This document shows, piece after piece, positions 47,721-56,451 of a DNA stretch of 64,000 nt; within the stretch, counting starts at the first letter, position 1, and every line of letters begins with the position of its first letter. Under the pieces are notes generated by a model. That model saw nothing but the letters and a program-made list of their open reading frames with translations. It did no database searches and was not told the origin of the DNA. The DNA is from WHSW01 sp963767285 (GTDB lineage Bacteria; Actinomycetota; Thermoleophilia; Solirubrobacterales; 70-9), in the NCBI GenBank assembly GCA_963767285.1, contig CAVYDJ010000003.1, positions 124,001 to 188,000 on the forward strand. Direction: 5' to 3'. A program made the translations under genes and the position numbers.

Positions 47721-48170
47721 TCAGGCGCCCCGCTGCTCGATTTCGCCCAGGTGGCCGATGTTGGCGCGATCGTCGGGTTCGGCTGAAGCCTCGCCGCCGA
47801 ACCAGGCGTCGAGGATCTCGCCGAGCTCGGCCTCCGAGGTCGCGCGAAGACTGAGCGCGAGGACGTTGGCGTCGTTCCAGCGCCGGGCGCCGGCGGCGGT
47901 CGCGGCGTCGCCGCAGAGCGCGGCTCGGACCCCGCCGACCTTGTTGGCTGCGATCGAGGCCCCGGTTCCGGTCCAGCAGCAGACGACGCCCTGCTCGGCA
48001 CGGCCCTCGGCGACGTCGCGGGCGGCCGCCTCGCTCGCCCACGCCCAGTCGTGGCGCTCAGCGTCGGCGAGCGCGCCGTGAGCGATCGGCTCATGGCCGC
48101 GGCGGCGCAGCTCGTCGATCACCGCGTCGGCGATTCCGGTGCGCTCATCTGCGGAGACGGCGATCCTCAC
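47721..48170 (-). CDS. rpiB: Ribose 5-phosphate isomerase B-like protein (RpiB/LacA/LacB family)
   Basis: Interconverts ribose 5-phosphate and ribulose 5-phosphate in the pentose phosphate pathway. The 149-aa product shows RIAVSADERTGIADAVIDEL (substrate-binding start), GVVCCWTGTGASIAANKVGG (the active-site loop, with Cys and the GTG turn), VRAALCGDAATAAGARRWND, and NVLALSLRATSEAELGEILD. GTG 48170 was chosen because the domain begins there; ATG 48194 would extend 8 residues over the divergent GH15 start. Sugar specificity is not certain, since family members act on other aldoses. Confidence 0.83.
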   Translation of the reverse strand: MRIAVSADERTGIADAVIDELRRRGHEPIAHGALADAERHDWAWASEAAARDVAEGRAEQGVVCCWTGTGASIAANKVGGVRAALCGDAATAAGARRWNDANVLALSLRATSEAELGEILDAWFGGEASAEPDDRANIGHLGEIEQRGA

Positions 48171-48192
48171 GGCGCGATGGTAGTAATCGCAC

Positions 48193-50088
48193 ATGCAGCC
48201 AGGGGGATTCCCGCCGATCGCCGACTACGGGTTCCTCTCCGACTGCCACACGGGGGCCCTGGTCGCAGAGGACGGCGCGATCGAGTGGATGTGCATTCCG
48301 CGCTTCGACTCGCCGAGCATCTTCGGCGCGGTCCTCGACAGGGCGGCGGGCCGGTTCCGCATCGGGCCCGACGAAGTCGTCCCGGTCGCCCGCCGCTATC
48401 AGCCCGGGACGAACCTCATCGAAACGACATGGGCGACCAAGACCGGTTGGCTGGTCGTAGTCGACGCGCTCACGATCGGCCCGTGGCGGCCGCGGGAGGA
48501 CGATCCCCACGAACGGCCGCCGCCCGACCTCGACGCGGAGTGCGTGCTGGTCCGCATGGCCACGTGCGTGCAGGGCGAGGTGCCGATCGAGTTCAGCTGC
48601 CATCCGCGCTTCGACTACGGGCGCGTCTCGCCGGAGTGGGAGCTGGCCGACGACCGTCGCTCCGCCCGGACGACGGCGGAGGGTCAGCCCGAGCTCATGC
48701 TGACGACGAACCTCAACATGGGGATCGAGATCGAGCGGATCGAGGCCCGGCACATGCTGAAGGACAACGAGAGCTGCTTCGTCGCGCTCGCATGGAGCGC
48801 CGACCCGATCCCCCCGACGACCGTGGACGAGGCGCAGGAGCGGCTTGACCGGACCGCCGACTACTGGCGCCGCTGGCTCGTCAGCGGGGACTTCCCGGAC
48901 CACCCCTGGCGGATTCACCTCCAGCGCTCGGCGCTGGTCCTGAAGGGCCTCACCTACGCGCCCACCGGGGCGCTGGTCGCCGCGCTCACGACCTCGCTGC
49001 CGGAGACCCCGGGCGGTGAGCGCAACTGGGACTATCGATACACCTGGATCCGCGATGCGACCTTCGCCCTCTGGGCCATGCACGTGCTCGGCTTCGACGA
49101 GGAGGCCCAGGACTTCGCCCGCTTCATCGGCGACATCTGCCACGAGCACGGCAACCAGCTGCAGATCATGTACGGGATCGGGGGGGAGCGCGACCTGACC
49201 GAGTCGACCCTCGACCACCTGACGGGCTACGGCGGGGCTCGGCCGGTGCGGATCGGCAACGGCGCCTTCGACCAGCAGCAGAACGATGTGTATGGGGCGC
49301 TCGTCGACTCCCTCTACATCCACACCCGCGCCGACCGCGCGATCCCGCCACAGGTCTGGCCGATCATCGCCGCCCAGGTGAAGCGGGCCAGCGAGGTCTG
49401 GAAGGACCCCGACCAGGGGATCTGGGAGGCGCGCGGACCGGCGAAGCACTACGTCTCCTCGAAGCTGATGTGCTGGGTGGCGGTCGACCGCGGCGCCCGC
49501 CTGGCGAAGCGCGTGTCCGGCAGCGAGGAGGAGGCCGCGGGCTGGGCGGAGCTGGCGGAGGAGATCCGGGCCGACATCCTCGAGCACGGGGTCAGGGACG
49601 GAGTGATGCGCCAGCACTACGACACGGAGGCCCTCGACGCGTCGGTGTTGCTCGCGCCGCTGGTCCGTTTCCTGCCCCCCGACCACGAGGTCATGCGCAA
49701 GACCGTGCTCGCGGTCGCCGACGGGCTGACCGAGCACGGGCTCGTCCTCCGATATCGCGTCGACGAGACCGAGGACGGCCTGCACGGCGAGGAGGGGACG
49801 TTTGCGATCTGCTCGTTCTGGCTCGTCTCGGCCCTCTCGGAGATCGGCGAGGCCGAAATGGCGCGGGAGCTGTGCGAGAAGCTGCTCGCGATCGCCGGCC
49901 CGCTGCGGCTGTACGCCGAGGAGATCGACCCGCGCAGTCACGCCCACCTGGGCAACTTCCCGCAGGCGTTCACGCACCTGGCGCTGATCAACGCGGTCGC
50001 GCACGTCATCGCCGATGAGCAGCGCGTCGAGGACGGCGCGGGCAGGACCGCCGTGTTCAGCGAGATGCGGGAGCGGACGACGGGCTAG
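48193..50088 (+). CDS. GH15 family glycosidase (trehalase/glucoamylase-like)
   Basis: A 631-aa cytoplasmic (no signal peptide) glycoside hydrolase. The N-terminal beta domain has FPPIADYGFLSDCHTGALVA and EWMCIPRFDSPSIFGAVLD. The alpha/alpha-barrel shows GGERNWDYRYTWIRDATF, GIGGERDLTESTLDHLTGYG, IGNGAFDQQQNDVYG, GIWEARGPAKHYVSSKLMCW, and the catalytic base region GEEGTFAICSFWLVSAL. Actinobacterial proteins of this layout are often trehalases (mycobacterial type). Trehalose is the likely but unproven substrate. It is divergent from rpiB and converges on the sulfotransferase with a 12-base gap. Confidence 0.9.
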   Translation: MQPGGFPPIADYGFLSDCHTGALVAEDGAIEWMCIPRFDSPSIFGAVLDRAAGRFRIGPDEVVPVARRYQPGTNLIETTWATKTGWLVVVDALTIGPWRPREDDPHERPPPDLDAECVLVRMATCVQGEVPIEFSCHPRFDYGRVSPEWELADDRRSARTTAEGQPELMLTTNLNMGIEIERIEARHMLKDNESCFVALAWSADPIPPTTVDEAQERLDRTADYWRRWLVSGDFPDHPWRIHLQRSALVLKGLTYAPTGALVAALTTSLPETPGGERNWDYRYTWIRDATFALWAMHVLGFDEEAQDFARFIGDICHEHGNQLQIMYGIGGERDLTESTLDHLTGYGGARPVRIGNGAFDQQQNDVYGALVDSLYIHTRADRAIPPQVWPIIAAQVKRASEVWKDPDQGIWEARGPAKHYVSSKLMCWVAVDRGARLAKRVSGSEEEAAGWAELAEEIRADILEHGVRDGVMRQHYDTEALDASVLLAPLVRFLPPDHEVMRKTVLAVADGLTEHGLVLRYRVDETEDGLHGEEGTFAICSFWLVSALSEIGEAEMARELCEKLLAIAGPLRLYAEEIDPRSHAHLGNFPQAFTHLALINAVAHVIADEQRVEDGAGRTAVFSEMRERTTG

Positions 50089-50100
50089 CGGGCCGTCCCA

Positions 50101-51069
50101 CTACAACCAGCCGAACCGTCGCCCGGTGATTCGCTCGAGGTCGGTGACGTCCTCGGCGAGCAGCTCGCGGATGCGGTCGCGCAGCGCGGGGTCCAGCGTG
50201 GGCTTGGGCGCGGCGCCCTTGCCCGGGTCGTGGACGACGCGCTCGACCAGCCAGCGCAGCGACTCCGGCAGGCGGTCGAAGTTGCGGTCCAGCGCCCGCA
50301 GCCCGGGCAGGCGCACGGCGCGGTCCATGAGCCGGAAGCCGCCCTCCTGCTTGCCGCTGCCGGTCTCCCACTCGCGCTCGAACTGCTCGGAGACGAAGTC
50401 CGGGTCGACCTCGCAGAACTCGAACACCCGGTGCATCGTCGCAGCGCGCTCGTTCGCGAGCTCGGCGTTGTCGACGATCAGCACGTGCGTCCGGTCGAAG
50501 GTCTCCAGATACGGCTCGATCTGCATCGCGTAGCGGCTGCGGGCGATGTAGGAGGAGCCGGGGTCGGCGAGCGCCTCCTCGATCGGCCGCGTCTCGTAGC
50601 CGCCGCCGACGTTGTGCAGATAGTGGGACAGGATGCGCTCGATCGGGTCGCGGACCATGTAGACGATCCGCGTCTGGCCGCCGAGCAGCTCGTGCATGCG
50701 CTCGGGAACGCCGGTGAAGCGGGGCAGGTTCGTGTAGTGGGGAGAGGACTCGCCTCGCACCAGCGCCTTGCGGTCGAAGTGGCTCGCGTACCAATCGGGC
50801 CCGAGCTCCCAGTTCAGCTCGGCGACGAAGAAGTTCAGCTCCTTCGGGCGCGACATCTCGACCTGGGGGTGGAGGTTGAGATAGTGATGCAGGCTCGTCG
50901 TCCCGCATTTCAGCCCGCCGACGATGATCAGGTTCGGCAGCGCCCCGCGGCGCTCGGCCTGACGGCGGCGCCGGTCGAGGTGGCGGCGCTCGGCCGCGAA
51001 GCGCTCGCGCGCCCGGGCCACCATTGCTTCGTCTGCCGGGTCGTTCGCCGGCGCGTCAGCCGCCGGCAC
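50101..51069 (-). CDS. Sulfotransferase family protein
   Basis: Transfers sulfate from PAPS to an unknown acceptor, often a lipid or polysaccharide. The 322-aa product has a charged helical N-terminus (ERFAAERRHLDRRRRQAERR), the PAPS phosphosulfate loop IIVGGLKCGTTSLHHYLNLH, RPKELNFF, and the 3'-phosphate motif YMVRDPIERILSHYLHN, then RYAMQIEPYLETF and RVFEFCEVDPDFV. No signal peptide. Its ATG lies inside the last 14 bases of the HAD gene, so the two are co-transcribed. Acceptor unknown. Confidence 0.88.
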   Translation of the reverse strand: MPAADAPANDPADEAMVARARERFAAERRHLDRRRRQAERRGALPNLIIVGGLKCGTTSLHHYLNLHPQVEMSRPKELNFFVAELNWELGPDWYASHFDRKALVRGESSPHYTNLPRFTGVPERMHELLGGQTRIVYMVRDPIERILSHYLHNVGGGYETRPIEEALADPGSSYIARSRYAMQIEPYLETFDRTHVLIVDNAELANERAATMHRVFEFCEVDPDFVSEQFEREWETGSGKQEGGFRLMDRAVRLPGLRALDRNFDRLPESLRWLVERVVHDPGKGAAPKPTLDPALRDRIRELLAEDVTDLERITGRRFGWL

Positions 51070-51772
51070 CGAGCTTCTTCGCCGCGTCGCGGAAGGTCTT
51101 GACCTCCGCGGTGGGTCTCGCCCGGCCCTCGAGCTTCTCGCCGTGGCGGTTGACCCAGATCACCGGCACCCGCATCTTCAGCAGCGGCGCGACGTCGGAG
51201 TCGTAGCCGGAGCCGATGTGGACCCAGCCCTTCTTGCCGCCGATCCGCCGCGCGCCCTCCTTGAAGTGGGCCGGGTCGGGCTTGTAGCTGCGCACCTGCT
51301 GAGCGGTGACCACGAGGTCGAGCTCGGTGCGCAGATGACGGCGAGAGATGCCGAGCAGCTTGTCGTCGATGTTGGCGATGATGCCGATCCCGCCGTCGTC
51401 GACCCCGCCGTAGCGCTTGCTGAGCCGGTCCATGGCCGCGTTCGCCTCGCGGAACGGCACCCAGCTGGCGACGCTGTCGGGCAGGAACTGCGCGCGTGAC
51501 GGCTCGAGCTCCCAGCCGAGCTCGCCCGCGACCTTGACGGCGGTGCGGCGCAGGACCTCGGCGTAGAGCTCGTAAGAGCCGCCCATGATCTCGGCCTGGA
51601 CTTCCATGAAGCGGTCGATGAACTTCTGGTTGTCGAAGGAAAAGCCGTCGCGGTCGGCCTCCTTCTTAAACGCGTCCAGGATCCCCTTCTCCCAGTCGAT
51701 CAGGGTCCCGTAGCAATCGGTGGTCACCCACTTGATGTCTTTGAGCTTCGGAAGCGGCATCGGGCGCGGCAT
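51056..51772 (-). CDS. HAD superfamily hydrolase, haloacid dehalogenase type II-like
   Basis: A 238-aa HAD hydrolase. It shows the nucleophile motif WVTTDCYGTLIDWEKGI (DxxGT with Asp first), a helical cap, IIANIDDKLLGISRRHLRTE (motif II region), QQVRSYKPDPAHFKEGARR (Lys motif III), and HIGSGYDSDVAPLLKMRVPV (Asp motif IV). This follows the L-2-haloacid dehalogenase layout; the real substrate may be a phosphate ester. ATG 51772 is divergent from sucC with a 36-base gap. It shares 14 bases with the sulfotransferase. Confidence 0.83.
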   Translation of the reverse strand: MPRPMPLPKLKDIKWVTTDCYGTLIDWEKGILDAFKKEADRDGFSFDNQKFIDRFMEVQAEIMGGSYELYAEVLRRTAVKVAGELGWELEPSRAQFLPDSVASWVPFREANAAMDRLSKRYGGVDDGGIGIIANIDDKLLGISRRHLRTELDLVVTAQQVRSYKPDPAHFKEGARRIGGKKGWVHIGSGYDSDVAPLLKMRVPVIWVNRHGEKLEGRARPTAEVKTFRDAAKKLGAGG

Positions 51773-51808
51773 TGTAGGGAAGCGATACGCTCCCGCCCCG
51801 CTCTAGCC

Positions 51809-52957
51809 ATGGATCTACTCGAATACCAGGGAAAGCAGCTCTTCGCCAAGCACGGTGTCCCCGTGCCGGAGGGTCGCCATGCGGCCTCCGTGGACGACGC
51901 AGTCGCCGCTGCGAACGAGATCGGCTACCCCTGCGTTGTGAAGGCTCAGGTGGCGATCGGTGGCCGCGGCAAGGCCGGCGGGATCAAGGTCGCCAAGGAC
52001 GAGGCGGAGGCGCGCGCCCACTCCGAGGCGATCCTGGGCATGGACATCCGCGGCTTCACCGTCCACGACCTCTGGATCGAGGAGGCGTCGGAGATCGCCT
52101 CCGAGTACTACGCCTCGATCATCCTCGACCGGTCGGAGAAGAAGCTCCTGGCGATGGTCTCGAGGATGGGCGGGATGGACGTCGAGGAGGTCGCCGAGAC
52201 CGACCCCGACGCGCTGATCCAGCGCCACATCGAGCCGGGCGAGGAGTTCACCGCCGACCGGGCTCGCGAGATCGCCGTCGACGCCGGGATCGACGAGGAC
52301 GTCACCGACCAGGTGGCGGAGATGCTGGTCAAGCTCCACGACGTCGCCCGGGCCGAGGACGCGACGCTGCTGGAGATCAACCCGCTGATCGTCACCAACG
52401 ACCGCCGCGTGGTCGCGCTCGACTCGAAGGCGACGATCGACGGCAACGCGCTCTACCGCCACCCCGAGCTCGCGGAGCTGACAGACAAGTCGGCCGAGGA
52501 CCCGCAGGAGGCGATGGCGAAGGAGAAGGGCCTCACCTACGTCAAGCTCGGCGGCAACATCGGCATCCTCGCCAACGGCGCCGGCCTCTGCATGTCGACC
52601 CTCGACGTCGTCGCGCAGGCCGGCGGCAAGCCCGCCAACTTCCTGGACGCCGGCGGCGGCTCGAAGGCCGAGGCAATCGTCGCTGCGCTGGAGGTCATCA
52701 CGTCCGACGACAACGTCGAGGCGATCCTCTTCAACATCTTCGGCGGCATCACCCGCTGCGACGAGATCGCGAAGGGGATCATCGAGGCTTCCGGGCAGAT
52801 CGACATCGGCGTGCCGCTGGTGGTTCGCCTCGACGGCACCAACTCGGAGGAGGGCCTGGCGCTGCTCGCCGAGGCGGCGCTGGGGAACCTGCACCTGGAG
52901 AAGACGATGCTGGGCGCGGCGAAGGCCGTCGTCGAGGTCGCCGGGGGAGCGAGGTAG
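51809..52957 (+). CDS. sucC: Succinate--CoA ligase (ADP-forming) subunit beta
   Basis: TCA-cycle enzyme subunit with the ATP-grasp site, making ATP/GTP with succinate from succinyl-CoA. The 382-aa product shows MDLLEYQGKQLFAKHGVPVP, VVKAQVAIGGRGKAGGIK, LEINPLIVTNDRRVVALDSK, YVKLGGNIGILANGAGLCMS, FLDAGGGSKAEAI, and FNIFGGITRCDEIAKGI. A TACGCT hexamer 17 bases before the ATG is a possible -10 with a short leader. sucD follows after 4 bases. Confidence 0.96.
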   Translation: MDLLEYQGKQLFAKHGVPVPEGRHAASVDDAVAAANEIGYPCVVKAQVAIGGRGKAGGIKVAKDEAEARAHSEAILGMDIRGFTVHDLWIEEASEIASEYYASIILDRSEKKLLAMVSRMGGMDVEEVAETDPDALIQRHIEPGEEFTADRAREIAVDAGIDEDVTDQVAEMLVKLHDVARAEDATLLEINPLIVTNDRRVVALDSKATIDGNALYRHPELAELTDKSAEDPQEAMAKEKGLTYVKLGGNIGILANGAGLCMSTLDVVAQAGGKPANFLDAGGGSKAEAIVAALEVITSDDNVEAILFNIFGGITRCDEIAKGIIEASGQIDIGVPLVVRLDGTNSEEGLALLAEAALGNLHLEKTMLGAAKAVVEVAGGAR

Positions 52958-52961
52958 GCCG

Positions 52962-53831
52962 ATGGCGATCATCGTCACCGAAGAGACCAAGCTCGTCGTC
53001 TCCGGGCTCACCGGCCGCGAGGGGACCTTCCACGGTCTGCGCAACCGCGACTACGGGACCGATTTGGTCGCCGGCGTCACGCCCGGCAAGGGCGGGCAGG
53101 ACGTCGAGGGCGTGCCGATCTTCGATTCGATCTCCGAGGCGGTCGACGAGCGCGGCGCCAACACGTCGATGATCTTCGTCCCCGCCCGCTTCGCCGCTGC
53201 CGCGATCGAGGAGGCGATCGACGCCGGGGTCGGGACGGTGATCGCGATCACCGAGGGGATACCGGTGCTCGACATGATGCCCCTGTACTGGAAGGCGCGC
53301 GAGGCCGGAACCCGGCTGATCGGCCCGAACTGCCCCGGTGTCCTGTCGCCAGGCAAGGCCAACGTGGGGATCATCCCGGCCCAGTTCTTCGACGGCGGCA
53401 AGATCGGCGTCGTCTCCAAGTCGGGGACGCTCACCTACCAGATCGGCAACGAGCTCAAGCAGGCCGGGATGGGCAACTCGTCGATCGTCGGGATCGGCGG
53501 CGACCCGATCGTCGGCTCGGACTTCATCGACATCCTCACCCTGTTCGAGGAGGACCCGGAGACGGAGCTGATCGTGATGGTCGGCGAGATCGGCGGCGAC
53601 GCCGAGGAGCGCGCCGCGGACTTCATCGCCGAGTCTGTCTCCAAGCCGGTGGTCGGCTACATCGCCGGCTTCACCGCGCCGCCCGGCAAGCAGATGGGTC
53701 ACGCCGGCGCCATCATCTCCGGCTCCTCGGGCACCGCCGAGGCGAAGAAGGAGGCGCTCGAGGCAAAGGGCGTCCGGGTCGGCAAGAGCCCGACCGAGAC
53801 GGCGCAGCTCGCGGTCGAGGCCATGGGCTAA
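52962..53831 (+). CDS. sucD: Succinate--CoA ligase subunit alpha
   Basis: CoA-binding and phosphohistidine subunit that pairs with SucC. The 289-aa product shows TKLVVSGLTGREGTFHGLRN, VAGVTPGKGGQDVEGVPIFD, LIGPNCPGVLSPGKANVGII, VSKSGTLTYQIGNELKQAG, GIGGDPIVGSDFID, and the active-site His in GKQMGHAGAIISGSSGTAE. ATG 52962 has an SD-like GGGGGAGCGAGG upstream. The ending VEAMG is typical. Confidence 0.96.
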   Translation: MAIIVTEETKLVVSGLTGREGTFHGLRNRDYGTDLVAGVTPGKGGQDVEGVPIFDSISEAVDERGANTSMIFVPARFAAAAIEEAIDAGVGTVIAITEGIPVLDMMPLYWKAREAGTRLIGPNCPGVLSPGKANVGIIPAQFFDGGKIGVVSKSGTLTYQIGNELKQAGMGNSSIVGIGGDPIVGSDFIDILTLFEEDPETELIVMVGEIGGDAEERAADFIAESVSKPVVGYIAGFTAPPGKQMGHAGAIISGSSGTAEAKKEALEAKGVRVGKSPTETAQLAVEAMG

Positions 53832-54026
53832 CACGTCTACCTGCGGGGTGCGGGCGTCGCCGCCGGCGTGGCGTTGGCCGTCGAGTTCGGCCTGCACGGG
53901 CTCGCCGCGGTCGGGATCGTGCTGGGCCGCGTGCCGCAGCGCGAGCGCATGGTCGCGATCGTCGTCTTCCTGCTCGTGGCGCTCGCCCTGGGCACCTGCT
54001 GGTCTTCGATCTGGTCCGCTGAGGCC
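53832..54026 (+). pseudogene. Possible small membrane-protein remnant downstream of sucD
   Basis: In the sucD frame directly after its stop, the codons read HVYLRGAGVAAGVALAVEFG, then LHGLAAVGIVLGRVPQRERM and VAIVVFLLVALALGTCWSSI. This gives two hydrophobic helices and a basic loop, unlike the chance arginine/proline-rich frames elsewhere here. No stop occurs before it runs into the convergent inositol monophosphatase, and the only start in place is GTG 53868. It may be a truncated or frameshifted two-helix protein, with a stop in another frame at 54020. Real but broken, or chance; low confidence. Confidence 0.3.
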
Positions 54027-54797
54027 TCAGGAGAAGGCGTCGGTGATCGCCGCGCCCAACGGTTCGTAGAGGGCCGGGGGCGCGGCGATCACGGTGCCGT
54101 CGGCAAGCTGCCCGACGCTCGCTCCGGCCTCGGCCGCGATCAGCGTGCCGGCCGCCAGGTCCCAGTGGTTGAGGCCACGCTCGTAGTAGGCGTCGACGCG
54201 CCCGCAGGCCACCGAGCAGAGGTCGACGGCCGCCGCGCCCATGCGGCGGATGTCGCGGATCGAGCCGATCAGGCGGGCAACGAGCTCGGCCTGGGCGGTC
54301 CTCTGGGCTGGGTCGTACCCGAACCCGGTCGCGACCAGCGCCGCCGCCAGGTCGGTCTCCGCCGAGACGGCGATGCCCGCGCCGTTGCGCGTTGCGCCAC
54401 CGCCGCGGATCGCTTGGAAGCGCTCGCCGTGTATCGGGTCGCAGACGACGCCGACCGCAACCTCGTCGTCCACCTCGACCGCGATCGAGATCGCGTATCC
54501 GGGGTGGCCGTAGAGGTAGTTGGTCGTCCCGTCGATCGGGTCGATGACCCAGCGCACGCCGGTGGTGGCCTCGGCGCTGGCACCCTCCTCGGAGAGAATC
54601 CCGTCGCCCGGCCGCGCCGCGCGAATGCCGTCGACGATCAGCTGCTCGCACGCCTCGTCGACCTCGGAGATCATGTCGGTCGCGCTCGACTTGGTGCGCA
54701 CGTCGGCCCGCGGCTCGTGCAGGCGGCGCAGCGACAGCTCGGCGGCCCGGCCGGCAAGGTCGCCGGCGAGGGCGAGCAGCTCCTCCAAGTCGGTCAT
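54027..54797 (-). CDS. Inositol monophosphatase family protein
   Basis: A 256-aa Mg-dependent phosphatase of the IMPase/FBPase superfamily. Metal-site motifs are ILSEEGASAEA (Glu), WVIDPIDGTTNYLYGHPGYA (DPIDGT), and HWDLAAGTLIAAEAGAS (the WDxAAG motif). These are typical of inositol-phosphate or related sugar-phosphate (histidinol-phosphate) phosphatases. ATG 54797 overlaps the upstream SnoaL-like gene stop by 4 bases. Specificity unknown. Confidence 0.9.
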   Translation of the reverse strand: MTDLEELLALAGDLAGRAAELSLRRLHEPRADVRTKSSATDMISEVDEACEQLIVDGIRAARPGDGILSEEGASAEATTGVRWVIDPIDGTTNYLYGHPGYAISIAVEVDDEVAVGVVCDPIHGERFQAIRGGGATRNGAGIAVSAETDLAAALVATGFGYDPAQRTAQAELVARLIGSIRDIRRMGAAAVDLCSVACGRVDAYYERGLNHWDLAAGTLIAAEAGASVGQLADGTVIAAPPALYEPLGAAITDAFS

Positions 54798-55195
54798 TCA
54801 GGCTCGAGCCCGGCGGCGCGCCACGCGCCCTTTCGGTCCGAGTAGTTCTCGCAGCGGACCGGGACCGCGCCCTCGATCCTCCAGACCTGATCCCACGGGG
54901 CGTCGACCGGTACACCGCTACCGGCGCCGCGGGCGACCAGCCGGCCGAGCATCAGCACCACACCCTCACCCTCGATCCACCGGTCGGCTTCGATCCGGAA
55001 GTCGTCCCAGCGCTCGCCGATCTCGTGCCAGTAGGCGACCACCGCGTCGCGGCCGCGGTAGAGGGCTCCGTCGGGGACCGCATCGGTGCTGTCCCACTCG
55101 ACGTCCGGCGGCAGGGTCGCGACCGACGCCGCGTACTCGCCGCGGTTGAACAGCTCCAGCCCCCTGCGGATGATCGCCACCGGCTCCGACTCCAC
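54794..55195 (-). CDS. SnoaL-like (NTF2-fold) protein
   Basis: A 133-aa protein of the NTF2/SnoaL fold. It begins ESEPVAIIRRGLELFNRGEY and shows ATLPPDVEWDSTDAVPDGAL, YRGRDAVVAYWHEIGERWDD, and a C-terminal YSDRKGAWRAAGLEPE. The whole-length layout supports comparison with the 45-aa remnant at 34854. Members bind or turn over small hydrophobic molecules; no substrate can be named. GTG 55195 was chosen at the domain start. It forms a two-gene unit with the IMPase, and is divergent from the aminotransferase. Confidence 0.78.
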   Translation of the reverse strand: MESEPVAIIRRGLELFNRGEYAASVATLPPDVEWDSTDAVPDGALYRGRDAVVAYWHEIGERWDDFRIEADRWIEGEGVVLMLGRLVARGAGSGVPVDAPWDQVWRIEGAVPVRCENYSDRKGAWRAAGLEPE

Positions 55196-55216
55196 CGTCG
55201 CAGTATCGAGGTTGTA

Positions 55217-56335
55217 ATGTCGAAGACGATGGCTTCCGACACGATCAGCTTCGCCCGCGGCGCGCCCAGCGCCGACATCCTGCCGGTCGACGCGGTCCGC
55301 GCCGCGACCGCACGAGCGCTCGAGTCCGACTGGCAGCGCGCCCTCTCCTACGGAACCGGGATCGGCCACCCCGAGCTCTGCGAGTGGGTCGCCGGCGAGT
55401 TCCACGGGGTCGACGCCGAGCAGGTGATGTTCACGAACGGCTCGATGGAGGCCGCCGCGCTCCTGTTCCGGTACATGATCGAGCCGGGCGACCGGGTGAT
55501 CGTCGAGCAACCGTCGTATGACCGCACCCTCCTGCTGCTCGGCCGGACGGGCGCCGAGATCGTCGGCGTGCCGCTCGAGTCGGACGGCATCGACATCCCG
55601 GCCGTGGAGCAGGCGCTTCGCGACGGGCCGGTAAAGCTGATCCACGTGATTCCGAACTTTCACAACCCGGCGGGGTGCACATTGTCGGCTGAGAAGCGCG
55701 CCCGCCTGGTCGAGCTCGCCGCCGAGCACGGCTTCTGGATCTTCGAGGACGACCCCTACCGGCTGATCACGTTCGGGGACGCCGAATTGCCGCCGACGAT
55801 GCTGTCCGCCGACGCCTCCGGGCACGTGATCCACGCCTCCTCCTTCTCGAAGACGGTCAGCCCCGGGGTGCGGGTCGGCTACCTGGCGGGGCCAGCCGAG
55901 CAGATCCAGACGCTTGCCAAGCGCGGCTCCGAGCACTACATCTCGCCGAACATGCTCGCCGAGTCGATGGTCCTCGAGCTCTGCCGCTCCGGCGCCCTGG
56001 CCGAGAACATCGAGGTCGTAAACGCGGCGCTCGCGGAGCGCCGCGACGCGCTGGTCGCGGCCCTCGGCGAGATGATCCCCGAGGCGACGTTCGTCGTCCC
56101 CGGCGGCGGCTACTTCCTTTGGCTCGACCTCGACGACGACGTCGACACGCCGGCGTTGTTGACGGCGGCCAAGGACGAGGGGGTGGCCTTCGTGGCGGGC
56201 CCCGACTTCATGCTCGAGGGCGGGCGTTCGAGCCTCCGTCTCTCGTTTGCCAGCGTGCCCGCCGACCAGGTCGCCGAGGGCGTCGGCCGGCTCGCCCGCG
56301 CGCTCGAGTCACAGCGCGCCGCCAGCCCGGCGTAG
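55217..56335 (+). CDS. PLP-dependent aminotransferase, class I/II
   Basis: A 372-aa fold-type-I aminotransferase resembling valine-pyruvate or 2-aminoadipate transaminases. It shows ISFARGAPSADILPVDAV, LSYGTGIGHPELCEWV, FTNGSMEAAALLFRYMI, VIPNFHNPAGCTLSAEKR, FEDDPYRLITFG, and the PLP lysine in SSFSKTVSPGVRVGYLAGP. It is related to, but distinct from, the aminotransferase at 6855. ATG 55217; the in-frame ATG 55229 is an alternative. An inverted repeat follows directly after its stop. Substrate unknown. Confidence 0.87.
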   Translation: MSKTMASDTISFARGAPSADILPVDAVRAATARALESDWQRALSYGTGIGHPELCEWVAGEFHGVDAEQVMFTNGSMEAAALLFRYMIEPGDRVIVEQPSYDRTLLLLGRTGAEIVGVPLESDGIDIPAVEQALRDGPVKLIHVIPNFHNPAGCTLSAEKRARLVELAAEHGFWIFEDDPYRLITFGDAELPPTMLSADASGHVIHASSFSKTVSPGVRVGYLAGPAEQIQTLAKRGSEHYISPNMLAESMVLELCRSGALAENIEVVNAALAERRDALVAALGEMIPEATFVVPGGGYFLWLDLDDDVDTPALLTAAKDEGVAFVAGPDFMLEGGRSSLRLSFASVPADQVAEGVGRLARALESQRAASPA

Positions 56336-56337
56336 CC

Positions 56338-56361
56338 TTTCCCACTAAACTAGTGGGGAAA
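56338..56361. repeat. Inverted repeat between aminotransferase and small gene
   Basis: TTTCCCACTA (56338-56347), loop AAC, then TAGTGGGGAAA (56351-56361), complementary apart from one bulged G. No T-run follows, so it is a weak candidate terminator of the aminotransferase. It is also directly upstream of TAGGGT (56366-56371), a possible -10 for the next gene, where an operator would sit. Confidence 0.6.
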
Positions 56362-56451
56362 GTGGTAGGGTGATCTTTACCAACTGTGAACACGCCCGCG
56401 CTATCAAGCGACGAAGCTGTGCGGCAAGACCACTAGGAGGGTGAGGGAGTC

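Noticed and set aside
48145..50004. 619-codon minus-strand frame opposite the GH15 gene
   Set aside because: It is a GC-rich antisense frame with no family motif; the plus-strand GH15 protein has full catalytic signatures.
53868..54845. Long open frame (325 codons) on the plus strand
   Set aside because: Most of it is antisense to the well-supported inositol monophosphatase, and its translation there is arginine-rich low complexity. Only the first 60 codons look coding-like and were kept as a possible remnant.
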